64,000 bases of DNA, from NCBI RefSeq assembly GCF_009727055.1, contig NC_052357.1:85329380-85393379 (forward strand). The letters run 5' to 3'. Within the stretch, counting starts at the first letter, position 1; each line of letters begins with the position of its first letter. The stretch is from Benincasa hispida. Lineage: Eukaryota > Streptophyta > Magnoliopsida > Cucurbitales > Cucurbitaceae. The notes under the pieces are model-generated. The model saw only the letters and a list, made by a program, of their open reading frames with translations. It was not told the DNA's origin and ran no database searches. This document shows positions 45,817 to 57,043 of the stretch, one piece after another. The position numbers and the translations under genes were made by a program.

Positions 45817-47570
45817 GTAAGAGCTTCTTATACTTGACATGTTTAAGACCTTATATTACTTGACACGAAAATCATGTCAAGTAAAGGTTCACGTGAAAAT
45901 ATCCGAAATATTTCGTCAATCTCCGTTTGTTTAACCCTTTTACTTGATATTTTTTTGCCCAAAATCATATTACTTGACGTTTTTTTTCCACAGAAATGTC
46001 AAGTAATTAAAACTACAAGTGTCAAATAATGTAGATTTTGTAGTAGTGAATTAAAATTGATTTTTTTTTTAATTTTACAAAAAAATAATTCAATAATCAA
46101 TTTTTCTAATAAAATTAATAATTAATAATTAATTAAATAATTTAATTGATTCTATTAATTTAATATCAAATATCAAATTATTTTGTCACTAATTTCATTA
46201 CCATGAATCCCTATTCATGAAATTAATATTTAAATCATATTTATATATTAATCGATTCTCCAATTACGTTTAATTCAAAAATTAAATGTGTAATTATATC
46301 ACATATAATTACTAATTCCCTTAATTTGAATTTGAACGTTTCAAATCAACTTATCACGCTATTCTAAGGCTAATCCATTTGTAAGCTAGTAGGAGGACCT
46401 AATGGACCTACAGATCATGGGTTCCAACGATCCGAGATTAATTGATTGAACTCTTGACATCGAATTAACCCCCATTTGTTAACTACCAGATCATTCCACT
46501 AAATCCCACTGGTTGCGCGCTCCCTTCACTGTAGATATATTGTGTCCACTCAATATAACCATAATTAGTAAGTTAACCCTTCACAGTTTTTTCGTAATAA
46601 CGGTTGGGTCAAAAGGTTATTTACCCCTGAGATTACATCTTGTTTCTTAAGTCCTATTGACCTTCTAATGAATAATTAGTTTGTGATCTGATCATCAAAT
46701 CGAGTCCCTTTCTGGCCAATGAAAGGGTGGGGCCTCTTGTTCAAGACCCTGAGTTAGCACTTAAGGGAACAACCTCTCTACTATCCCTGAAAGCGGGTAG
46801 AAGTGAATTTCATCTTGCACCCTATGTCCCCAGCTATTTGCCCGGTTTTACCCCTGAAATGGGAGGCTTATTGAGCCAGCGCTGTTGAACTAACCCTCAC
46901 CTATGCAAATCTAAGGATAATCTTGAATAAACAGGAGTTCATAGTTAGCTCAAGATTAATGTCAAGTTACCTAGGTTATCGTTTTGAAATAGTCAGTCTT
47001 AAATAGTAAACAACGTTATAAAGTAAGAGTGACTTATTTCTTGGTCCGATCTTATGCAAATTCATTGCACAAGACACCCTCATTCTTCATGTCACCACAT
47101 GAACGAATCAGGATCACTTCGTTTGTAGCATTTTACTACTCTTTGTAACAACTATAGAGTGGGCCGCTCCGATAGTGTTACCAGAATAAAGCACTCAACC
47201 TTATTTGTATACTATAGATCATTTTGATTATTTACTCGAACTTGATCCACTCTTATGTCTTCACATAAAGTTCAAGTATTCATGTAATAGTCATGAATCT
47301 TTTAGTTATTGGATTTTTTGAAAAAGGAAATAAGCAATTCATATATTCAATAACAACTTTATCGATTTACAGAATGAGTTTATTGTTTATAAACCACGAG
47401 TTTTATGACATAAAATCCAATATAAACCCCTATCGAGCCATGAGAGGATGTGGCGTCACATTGTTCAAGCCCTGAAATTAGTCCTTAAGGGAGCAATTTA
47501 TCTACTTACCCTGACCTCGAGGAAGGAGTAAATTCCATCTTCTGTAGCTGTGTTCCCAGCTCCCCAATCA

Positions 47571-47655
47571 TGTAATAGAGACTCACATTTCACGAGGATG
47601 ACCATAAGTGACATGACTTGAATTCTGAGTGAGTTGTGACTTGAATCCTAACTTA
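47571..47655 (+). repeat. Inverted LTR scrap
   Basis: TGTAATAGAGACTCACATTTC and the following bases match, in the plus sense, the LTR block at 11460-11530. The LTR-A sequence it abuts is in the minus sense. It looks like a small inversion or rearranged end of LTR-A, followed by a T run (47658-47675). Confidence 0.55.
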
Positions 47656-47921
47656 ATTTTTTTTTTTTTTTTTTGTATGAAATAATGGAAATGTCAATTC
47701 ATACCTATGTCGTATCAAATTTACGAAAATATAAAAATACTAGTAAAAATATTAACATGTCAATGGAAATTTAATATCTTGAAAAGAGTGAAACCAATAT
47801 ATATCCTATCAAATTGATCCATTTAAACTCTAAGCTGAAATAGAGGCACCATTAATCTAAAATTTTCTTTTTGTTAATAATATTTAAAAAAAAACACTTA
47901 TTGTAATTACAATATAGATTT

Positions 47922-48263
47922 TGTTGTGAATTTGAGGAGCATAACGGGAACATGGATGGTAATAAAATATAATATAATAATAAAATAAATAAAACATAAT
48001 ATATAAATAAATAAAATAAAATAAAATACAAAACAAGAAATGAGAAAATTCTCAAAATTCTCAACTTTCTCCAATTTGTATGGAATTTGCCCAATGTGTG
48101 TTATTTTGAGGTCCACCAAATGCCAGACGAAGTGGCAAGTAAGATATGGACTTACATGGACACCAAGCATGAATTATTACAAGGCACATGGACAATATGG
48201 AAAATGACACATGACTTTTAGGACATTATGTATTGGGCATCTATTTTTATAATATTTATAATA
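47922..48263 (-). repeat. 3' LTR of copia C3
   Basis: 342 bp. A purine tract (AGGAAGAG on the minus strand, 48264-48271) adjoins its inner edge. Confidence 0.92.
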
Positions 48264-48380
48264 CTCTTCCTAACATGCCCATATATAAAATATGTTTCGT
48301 TAAAACCTTACTAGGAAAACCCCAATGGAAAAAAACCCTAGTGAAGGAAAAATAGTATATATTTCATATAATACATACTC

Positions 48381-49995
48381 CTAAAACAATACAATATATT
48401 TATTCCCCCTCATGAAAACATCACTTAAGATCTCCAAGTCGCTGTATTCCAATGTTGTGCACCAATTTTTCAAAAGTTGTGGTTGGTAATGCCTTTGTAA
48501 ATAAGTCTTCCCGGTTATCCTTCGAATAAATTTGTTATATAGTGATATCGCCATTTTCTTTAATATCATGAGTGTAGAAAAGCTTCGGTGAAATATGCTT
48601 TGTTCTATCTCCTTTAATACGTCCTCCTTTAATTTGGGTGTGCAAGTAGTGTTGTCTTTATATAATATTACTGGAATATTTTTATTAGAAGACAAGCCAT
48701 ACATTTCACAAATGTGTTGAGTCATTGACCTTAGCCATACACATTCTCAACTAACCTCGTGAATTGCAAGAATTTCAGCATGATTTGAGAAAGTGGTCAT
48801 TATGGTTTGTTTCACCAATCGCCCTAATATAGCAGTTTCTCAACATGTGAACAAATAATATGTTTGAGATCTAGCTTTGTGTAGATCAGATAAATATCCA
48901 GAATCTGTATAACCAACTAGATCAAAATTTGATTTATTTGAACAAAACAAACCTGGATTGTTCCTCGGAGATAACAGAGTATATGCTTCATTCCGTTTCA
49001 ATATTTTTTTTGTAGGAAAATAACTATATCTAGCTAATAAATTTACTTAAAATACAATATCTGGTCTTGTATTATTAGCAAGATACATAAGTGCACAAAT
49101 TGCACTAAGATATGGTACTTCAGGACGAAGAAGTTCTTCATTATCTTCTCAAGGTTAAAATATATCTTTCTTTATATCCAATGAACGGACTTCCATTGGA
49201 ATATTTAATGAATGTGTTTTATCTATATAAAATCTTTTTAAAAAATTTCTTGTTTAAGTTGACTGATGAATAAATATTCCATATGCTAAATGCTCAATTT
49301 GAAAACCAAGGTAAAATTTTGTTTTTCCGAAATCTTTCATCTCAATTTTTTTTTTAAGACATTCTATTACCTTTGGAAGCTCCTCAGGAGTTCCAATTAT
49401 ATTCAAGTCAACAACATATACAGTTATAATAGCAAATCCTGATTATGATTTCTTTATAAAAACACACGTACATATTGGATTATTTTGATATCCTTATTTC
49501 AATAAATATCCACTCAGGTGATTGTACCACATCCATCCTAATTGTTTCAATCCATGTAGTGATCTCAATAACTTTATTGAATACCATTCCCGAGAATTTG
49601 ATGTATATGTTTCAGGTACCTTAAATATTTTTAGGATTTTCATATAAATATATTGGATCCATATAAATATGTTGTGACTACATCCATAAGATGCATATCA
49701 AGACTTTTATACACAGTCAAGCCAATTAAATATCTTAGTATAATTGATTCCACAACTGGAGAATATATATTCTCATAATCAACACCAGGTCTTTGTGAAA
49801 AACCTTGTACAACTAGTCTTGCTTTGTATCTATCGACCTCATTATTTTCATGTCTTTTTCTTATAAATACTCATTTGTATCCCACAGGTTTGACACATTT
49901 TTTATGTTCGGATTACTGGTAAAAAAAACCTGCCGTTTTTAAAGTGAGTTTAACTCTACCTCGATTGTTTCTTTCCACTAAAGCCAATCTTTTTT
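48381..49995 (-). pseudogene. Copia C3 RT and RNase H remnant
   Basis: The 114-codon frame at 48725-48381 carries the RNase H segment with VILYKDNTTC (catalytic Asp context) and the C-terminal MRGNKYIVLF. The RT part (about 48900-49995) aligns with the C1 copy by nucleotide similarity, but frames are broken by stops and indels. No catalytic YxDD region is in an open frame. Confidence 0.75.
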
Positions 49996-50538
49996 ATGTC
50001 GATATTCTTCAACAGATTTTGGTTCAGGATACTCATTTTCAGGTATAATATCAAGAGCAACATTATACGCAAAAATGTTGTCAATAACTACATTAGTTCG
50101 ATTCTATCTTTTTCCTGTCACGACATAGTTTATTGAAATCTCATTATTATCTTTAGGTATTTTACTTTCCTCATTAGTCATATCGAGGATTTCTTCATGG
50201 GTATTTACATCCTCAACCAAGTCTTTTTTACTCTTAATTATTTTTCGTTTTTAAGGATTTTTATCTTTGGAACCTACTGGTCTATCATGCTTCTGGCGTG
50301 TTCTAGACTTATTAGTGACAATTTGTTGTGTTGGGATGTCAATTTTTTATGGAACATTTACAGTTGATATATGTGACTTAGTTACTTTCTTTACATCTAT
50401 AAATGCATTTGGTAATTGATTTGCTATATTTTGCAAATAAATTAGTTTTTGAACTTCAAGTTCACAATGATCTGTTCGGGGATCTAAATGAAACAATAAC
50501 AATGCATTCCATGTAATTTTCTTTTTCAATTTCTTAAT

Positions 50539-51150
50539 TTATCCCCCTAATGTTAGAAAATTTGTCTCAATAAAATGACAATCAACAAATCGTGTAGTAA
50601 ATACATTACCCGTCAGGGGTTCAAGATATTTAATAATTGATGGGGAATCATAACCAACATATATTCCTAACTTTCTTTGAGGACTTATCTTAGTGTGTTG
50701 TGGTAGAGCAATCGAAACATATACTGCACACCTAAAAATTCTCAAATGGAAAATATTTGGCTCATGACCATAAGCTAATTGTAATGGCGAGTACTCATGA
50801 TAAACTACTGGCTTAATGCGTACAAGTGATGTTACATGCAAAATAGTATGTCCCCATACAGATGAAGGAAGCTTAACTCTCATAAGTAATGATCTTGCAA
50901 TTAATTGCAAATGTTTTATGAATAATTCAACTAAACCATTTTGTGTATGAACATGAGTTACAAGATGTTCAACACTTCTCCCAATTGACATACAATAATT
51001 ATCAAAAGCTTGGGATGTAAATTTACCAGCATTATCAAGTCGAATGGTCTTAATTGTATAATTAGGAAATTGTGCTCTTAACTTAATTATTTGAGTAAGT
51101 AATCTTGCAAATACAAGAGTTTGACTTGATAATAAGCACACTGTGACCAT
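50539..51150 (-). pseudogene. Copia C3 integrase core fragment
   Basis: A 203-codon open frame, the longest in the window. It contains TIRLDNAGKFTSQAF (second catalytic Asp), HTQNGLVELFIKH (the catalytic Glu region, normally NG-x-x-E), SVWGHTILHVTSLVRIKP and the downstream FHLRIFRCAVYV...GIYVGYDSPSIIKYLEP linker to RT. The first catalytic Asp and the HHCC finger fall in other frames upstream (51297-51857 carries the finger region). The incidental Met start shows it is a segment of a polyprotein, not a separate gene. Confidence 0.85.
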
Positions 51151-51296
51151 CTACTGGATGCATCTATTAATACCATAAAATATCTAAATGATCCACTTTG
51201 TGAGTTTATAGGTCCATACATATCACCATGAATTCATTCTAAAAATGCAAGTGATTCAGTCCCCACTTTAGCTAGTGATGATCCAATTATTAATTT

Positions 51297-51857
51297 TCAT
51301 TGAGAGCAAGCATCATATGATAATTCATTAGATTGAAGAATCTTCTGGTTCTTCAATGGATGTCCATTTGAATTCTCAATAATTCTCCGCATCATTATAG
51401 ATCTTGAATGACCCAATCGGTCATGCCAAATTGTAAATATGTCTGGATTCATGAACTTCAGGTTCATTGTTGCATATGTTTCAGTTACTCGTATATGAGT
51501 ATAATATAATCCAGAAGACAAAGTAGACAACTCTTCCAATATATGTTTTTCATTTGAGATGGATATGATATATAGATATTCCACACTATTCCTACTATCA
51601 GTCTCAATATGATAACCATTGCAACGTATATCTTTAAAACTTAGAAGATTTCTCTTTGATTGACTAGAGAACAATGCATTTTCAATTGTAAATTTTGTTC
51701 TTTTAGGAAAAATAATATTTGCTTTTTCAAAACCTTCGATCAAGTTTGCAGAACTTAATATTGTATTTATTTTTGTCAATTTGAAAAAGTATTTTTTATT
51801 TGTGAGTACCGTGTGTGTAGTTGCACTGTCTGCTAGACATAGAATTTCTTTGGTCAT
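51297..51857 (-). pseudogene. Copia C3 protease and GAG-pre-integrase fragment
   Basis: A 186-codon open frame. Near its start is LCLADSATTHTVL, the aspartic protease active-site region (Asp-Ser-x-x where Asp-Ser/Thr-Gly is usual). At about residue 145 is IWHDRLGH of the GAG-pre-integrase/HHCC finger, followed by YDACSQ at the frame end, where the CxxC part would be. It is the best-preserved piece of this family in the window. Confidence 0.85.
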
Positions 51858-52139
51858 TTTTTAACCACCCAACATATGAAAATGATCCATGTTTCTTAAT
51901 TAAAAAATTAATAATTATAATAAGAAAAACAACACTTAAAGTATACAAAAGTTACTAAAAAAAAATGTGAAGATAGATAAAAGAAAACAACAACATTAAG
52001 TCTAGATATTTTCAAAGTCAAAAGAAACACTTGATGTTCCACAAACTATGCCAATCTTCTCTTCAGGAGATTCAAAGAAGTTTGTCACATCCAAAATTAT
52101 CATGTGGGATGGGTCAAATATGTCATTGCACTGGTATGT

Positions 52140-53027
52140 AAAATTTGCTTCCACACTTTTCTATTTTTCCTTCAGGGAGGTTTGATAGAGGTCAACTAAG
52201 TGTTTTGACCTATGACAGGTACGTGACCAATGCCCAGTCATTCCGCATCGAAAGAATTTATTTTCAACACTCTTTGAACTTTTATCTTGTGGAGTTTTTC
52301 CTTTGTGATCATCATTTTATGTGGTTCTTTTGAAATTTAAATAATTAGAACGACCATCATGAAAATAATAATTATTTCTTCCTCTACCATGGTCATAACC
52401 TCGACCACGATTATTAACTTTCATAACATTCACTTTAGGAAATGGTGTTGGTCTAATTGGTCAAGATTCGTGGTTCTTCATCAATAAATCATTATTTTGT
52501 TCGGTCAGGAAAAGACATGAAATTAATTCAAAATATTGTTTAAAATCGTTTTCTCGATATTATTGCTGTAGGAGCATATTCGAGATATGAAATGTAAAAA
52601 ATGTCTTATCTAACATATCAACATCAGTAATTTTCTCTCCGCATAACAATAATTTCGAATTGATTTTAAATAATGCGAAGTTGTAATCACTTACTGATTT
52701 GAAATCTTGTAACCTCAAGTGCATCAACTCATAACGAGCTTTAGGAAGAATAACTGTTTTTTAATTATCATACCTCTCTTTCAAATTTTTTCACAAGATA
52801 CGAGGATCTTCTATTGTAAAATATTCCATTTTTAATCCCTCGTGAAGATGATGATGAAGGAAAATCATAGCTTTTGCTTTATCCTGACTGGATGCCGTAT
52901 TTTCTTCTTTAATAGTCTCCTCAAGATTCATAGCATCCAGGTGGATTTCGGCATCAAATACCCATGACAAATAATTATTGTTGTTAATATCAAGGGCGAA
53001 AAATTCTAATTTTATGAGATTTGTCAT
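52140..53027 (-). pseudogene. Copia C3 gag remnant
   Basis: Begins at 53027 (MTNLIKLEFFALDINNNNYL, then FDAEIHLDAMNLEETIKEEN), open for 78 codons to 52791, after which frameshifts follow. A CCHC-type knuckle can be read near 52230 (RCGMTGHWSRTC). It is colinear with the C1 and C2 gags. Confidence 0.8.
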
Positions 53028-53173
53028 GGCAACACTATCATAAAATATTGTACTTATGTTAGAAATTTAATAGATATTGTATATACAAAATAACATTAAG
53101 TTTATTAATTATAACGAAGAGGAAAAAGCCGACATACCTTTAGGACATACTTTTAGCAGAAAAAACGATAGGA

Positions 53174-53189
53174 GCTCGTGCTGATAATG
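53174..53189 (-). promoter_or_regulatory. Primer-binding-site position of copia C3
   Basis: CATTATCAGCACGAGC on the minus strand follows the 5' LTR end directly. The core is shared with C1 and C2. Confidence 0.6.
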
Positions 53190-53524
53190 TGTTGTGAATT
53201 TGAGGAGCACAACGGGAACACAGATGGTAATATAATAAATAAATAAATATTAAATAAATAAAACATAATATATAAATAAATAAAATAAAATAAATTAACA
53301 AAATAAGAAATGAGAAAATTCTCAACTTTCTCTACTTTCTCTAATTTATATGGAATTTACCCAATATGTGTTATTTTTAGATCCACTAAATGTCATTATT
53401 TATAGGCAAAGTGACAAGTAGGATATGGACTTACATGGACACCAAACATGAATTATTACAAGTCACATGGACAATATGAAAAATGACACATCATTGAGTA
53501 TCTATTTTTATGATATTTATAATA
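53190..53524 (-). repeat. 5' LTR of copia C3
   Basis: 335 bp, partner of 47922-48263, outer edge at 53524 followed by the TSD GATTT. Confidence 0.92.
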
Positions 53525-53603
53525 GATTTGAATTTTATTGTAATTTGACAAATTTTATTCTCATTAGTTTCAATTAACGCGAGTTTCAATTTGACAAATG
53601 AGA

Positions 53604-53915
53604 TTGGATGTGTTTGAATATATTTTCAAGTGATTAATCTAAAAAATAAATCATTTTGAAAAAAATTCAATTGTTTGGCAACCACTCAAAATGAATTTTG
53701 GAAAAAAAAAATCAATTTATTAAATAGGGGTATGTTTGGATTGACTTGAGAAAAAGTGTTTAAAAAAACTCATTTTTATTTAAACACGATTGACAAGAAT
53801 TATTGAAAAAACATTTCAAAAACTATTTTGAGTGGTTGCCAAATACTCTAATTTTTTTTCTAAAATGATTTATTTTAAAATTAAATACTTAAAAATGCAT
53901 TCCAAACACACGCTA
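53604..53915. mobile_element. Fold-back MITE
   Basis: About 100 bp at the left end (GATGTGTTTGAATATATTTT...) are the inverse of about 100 bp at the right end (...ATGCATTCCAAACACACGC), leaving a loop of about 100 bp. It shares its termini and inner block with the elements at 17155-17525. Non-coding, able to form a long hairpin transcript. Confidence 0.75.
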
Positions 53916-54405
53916 AGTTAGTTTAGGATAAACACATAAAACCAACTTTTATAAAAATGAATTTTGAGGACAATAGTTAATCTCTCTCTAATTTGAGAAA
54001 CTTTGGCCACAATCTTTGGTAACCACCGTAAGCAAACCTCCAACAATCACTTTTGTGTGACTATCGCCAGCAAACCTCCGACCACCACTTCGAGTGGCCG
54101 TGTTGCCTGACCTCTGGCCACCTCCTTCAATGATCATCACCGGCTACCTTCAGCCACACCTTTGACGACCTCTGTGGGCCAACCTCTAGATACCATCTTC
54201 AGTGATCGCCATTGGAAAATTTCTTTATAGTAATTTGATATTGATAAGAACACTTTCAGCGTATAACAAATCACATATAAAAACATTTTTTAAAAAAAAT
54301 TGTCAAACCTACTATGTTTTTATTTTACATTTTTTTTATCAAACGAATTTTTTAAAACATGTTGTTTTAAGTCATTTTAAATAGGGCTTACTTGTGCAAG
54401 TTAGT
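53916..54405. other. Spacer with a Pro/His-rich-looking low-complexity stretch
   Basis: 54000-54220 has an ACC/CTTC-rich quasi-repeat (GCAAACCTCC, CGACCACCACTTCGAGTGG) without an open frame. No gene is supported. Confidence 0.4.
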
Positions 54406-54855
54406 GATTACTTTGTTACATTACGGTCAAATGTTGATTACAATTCAACCAACCATTGATGAGGGGAATATAATATCTTTTCCTTTGTCCGAATATTAAT
54501 GGACCTATGCTTGAAGTTGAATGATTAACTTTGGGGAAGAAATATATAGAAACAAATTCGGTCACTTCACATAGAAATATCTTACATGTTTTGCTTTATT
54601 CCCTCAAAAGCTTTTTATGGAAAATTTGATCACTATTGGTATTGGTTACTTCTTTGAAATTGTAACTACACATAAAGTTTATCATTTTAAGAAATAAATC
54701 ATCCAGTGAAAATAAAATGAGAGGGGAAGTTTTTATTGCTACTTAAAATTATATGTTAAAAATAATAATTAAAAATTTCAATCCCTAAAATCTCAAAGAA
54801 TAGATAGATACTAGTTCCAAATCTTAAAGATTAAAAGAGTATTTCCCCCTTTTAA
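54406..54855 (+). repeat. Paralogous spacer segment, copy 2
   Basis: Partner of 29838-30287 (see there). It lacks the copia insertion that abuts copy 1. Confidence 0.65.
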
Positions 54856-56930
54856 TTATACTTAAGTGTGAAAGAAAAATTAATCTCGGTCAATAGTGTC
54901 CCATCAACCTTGTCAATAAAAAAAATTATTCTTTGCCTTAATAAACAAAAAAGAAGAAGGAAAGCCTCCTCTACTTTAGAAAAAGAAATATTCTTAATCA
55001 AGCATAATCGAAATTTAAAAGTAAAAAAGATTCTTTTATATTCTTTAAATCACACGATTTTCAAAATATAGATCATATGAAAGACTTAATTTATAAATTA
55101 AATACGTGTGCATGAGTGTTCTACTAATTATTGTCATCTTAAAATAATATATTAAAAAGTGACGAATCTTTCATATATGAAAAAATGAAAAATTTTTCAA
55201 ACCTATAACATTTTAAATATAAAATTATTTTGTATTACATTTTAGTTATCGAAGAATTTTTAAGTATAGTCACCATAAATTAACCTTATTTTTATTTGTC
55301 CTAATTTAAAGTTTAGCTAATCTATCCGTTGATAGTGTTAGAAGTAGAAACTAAACAAAAGCATAATTTCGCTTTTATAAAATTGAAACTACTTAATAAA
55401 CTTAGGTTAAATTACATTTACAAGTAGTATGTAGTACTTATATTCTAAAGGGTTTATAAACTTTTAAAGTTGTGTAAATTTAAGTACTATGAAATGTCTA
55501 CTAGTTTAACATTTAATTGTGTGCAACAAATTATTAAATCTATTTTAATTTACACAGTATGCTAATTAGACTAATTTGATCAGTTCAAGCTAGCATTTGG
55601 CATTCTAGACTTTAAATTCATATCAACTACAACTTATTAAATACAAAATTAAAATCTAAATGATCATTACAATAAACTAAAGTTTAATTTAAAATTAATT
55701 AATTCATCGGAGCAAGTGACTAAACTTATAATTTAACTCAAAATTAAAGTGAATATTTTTTTTTAAAAAAATTACTTTCTTAGTCTCCAAATTGTGAATA
55801 ATATGTGTGTATCTGATCTCTGAATTTTGAAAACATACTTTTTTAGTCTCTGAATATTTTATAATAGATGTATTTGGTTCCTAAGTTTTTAAAATATACA
55901 TTCTTAATCTTCGAATTTCTAAAAATAAGTTTAAAAGGTTCCCGCAATATTTTTTTTAATTATTATTTTAAAATTGAAAGATAATTTTAAAAAATTACCC
56001 CTTCTCTTTGAAATTGTTTTTCAACTTATTTTCGTAATTCAAAATATCATAAAGTTAGATAAAGTAATAAAAAAAAAGTTAGAGACATTTTAAACATATT
56101 CTTAGAAACTCTAGAGTTCTTTAGGCCAATTTGAAGTTGGTGGAGTATATTATCACTCGATGTTTGGTGCTCCAAATATAATAATAGTAGTTACAACTAT
56201 TTATATAATCAATCATTAACTTAATATTATATTTATTATTTCTTATCTACTATCTCTCTTGTTACACGGTTTAATATTTACTACTTAGATTAAAATAATT
56301 TGCATCATAAACACTGATTATAATCCAAATTAAAATAGTCTATACTTCAAACAAGGACAATAATAACCCAAAGACTATCATAACATACACGGATTATAAT
56401 AACCCAACTCAATGCCTCAACCACTTTTTTGGGACTAAAATGGTACATTTTGAAAATCTTACCATCTATTCTAAAAAAATTGGAGATTAAATATGTATAT
56501 GTTATGAAAACTCGAGGACGACACATTTATTCTTAAAAAACTCGAGAACTAAAATAATTTTTTTTCGAACAAAAAGTAGAGTATGAGAATTTAAACATTC
56601 AACCTCAACGGATATTTAATTGTTAAAGGATTATTTAAAAGAAAGAAAAAATATTTTTTTTATCATGAAATAGAATGATCCATAAACATTCAAATGTGGA
56701 ATGTTTGAATGTTAAAACTTGAAGGTAAAACAGAGGCGGCATTAAAATGCATCGTAAAGGACAGTTCCCAAATTGGACGACACTGAAAAGCCGAATTCGA
56801 TTCCCTCTTTTGCAGCCGTACCAATCCCAATGGAAAAACACAAGATAACTCCGCATCTCAATTCTCTAATCTGCTCGCGCGCCGTCGTTGCCCGGCCAGC
56901 TCTTAGGGCTCAAGCCGCCGCCTTTAATGG
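54856..56930. other. AT-rich spacer, no gene seen
   Basis: No coding region or recognised repeat family. 55760-55960 has a loose internal repeat (TTAGTCTCTGAATTTT-like, about 70-bp period). The short frames at 54868-55071 and 56635-56856 are not supported. Confidence 0.55.
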
Positions 56931-56937
56931 TCATTTT

Positions 56938-56947
56938 CTCTATAAAT
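56938..56947 (+). promoter_or_regulatory. TATA box of the EF-hand gene
   Basis: CTCTATAAATT lies about 100 bp before the start codon, at the end of a GC-richer promoter region (56870-56930). A start site near 56970 is inferred. Confidence 0.6.
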
Positions 56948-57043
56948 TCCCCTTTTCCCTCACTGCAATTCTCAACAAATCAATTCCAATTACGCAATTT
57001 CCAAACCCTAGCGGAACCAATCCTCACAATCCATTACACAACC

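Larger units (their letters stand above)
35242..46048. mobile_element. CACTA (En/Spm-type) transposon, non-autonomous, heavily nested
   Basis: The left end is CACTACCTCAGAAATTGG and the right end, inverted, is CACTACTACAAAATCTAC. The 3-bp TSD AAT lies on both sides (35239-35241 and 46049-46051). Both subterminal zones are packed with TACTTGACA/TGTCAAGTA motifs in both orientations, the pattern known from TnpA-binding sites of CACTA elements. Removing LTR-C, copia D and the assembly duplication leaves about 3.1 kb without a recognisable transposase. It would have moved with help from an autonomous relative. Confidence 0.88.
32981..47422 (-). repeat. LTR-B, solo LTR interrupted by two insertions
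   Basis: Begins TGTTGGAATATAG and ends AAAATCCAATA on the plus strand. It is flanked by TAAAC at 32976-32980 and at 47423-47427. Its own sequence is 32981-33554, 35202-35241 and 46052-47422, about 1985 bp in total. The pieces join in the same order as the intact plus-strand LTR of element D at 40896-42671, so it is one LTR of that copia family in minus orientation. Confidence 0.85.
31826..47570 (-). repeat. LTR-A, outermost layer of the nested tower
   Basis: Plus-strand start TGAAGGAACCTTTGAAGG (minus-strand LTR end). The sequence runs to 32980, is interrupted by LTR-B with its TSD, and resumes at 47428 up to 47570, where it is cut off. About 1.3 kb of LTR remains. It belongs to the same broad family as the 23.6-25.7 kb solo LTR. 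A 44-base A run sits at 31943-31986. Confidence 0.75.
47922..53524 (-). mobile_element. Ty1/copia retrotransposon C3, full-length but inactivated
   Basis: 5603 bp with LTRs at 47922-48263 and 53190-53524, and a perfect TSD GATTT (47917-47921 and 53525-53529). This fixes the family's LTR ends as TATTATAAAT...CACAACA, not TG...CA. Minus-strand order is gag, zinc knuckle, protease, pre-integrase, integrase, RT, RNase H, as in copia. Several domains retain long open stretches, but they lie in different frames with stops between, so it is non-autonomous now. Confidence 0.95.
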
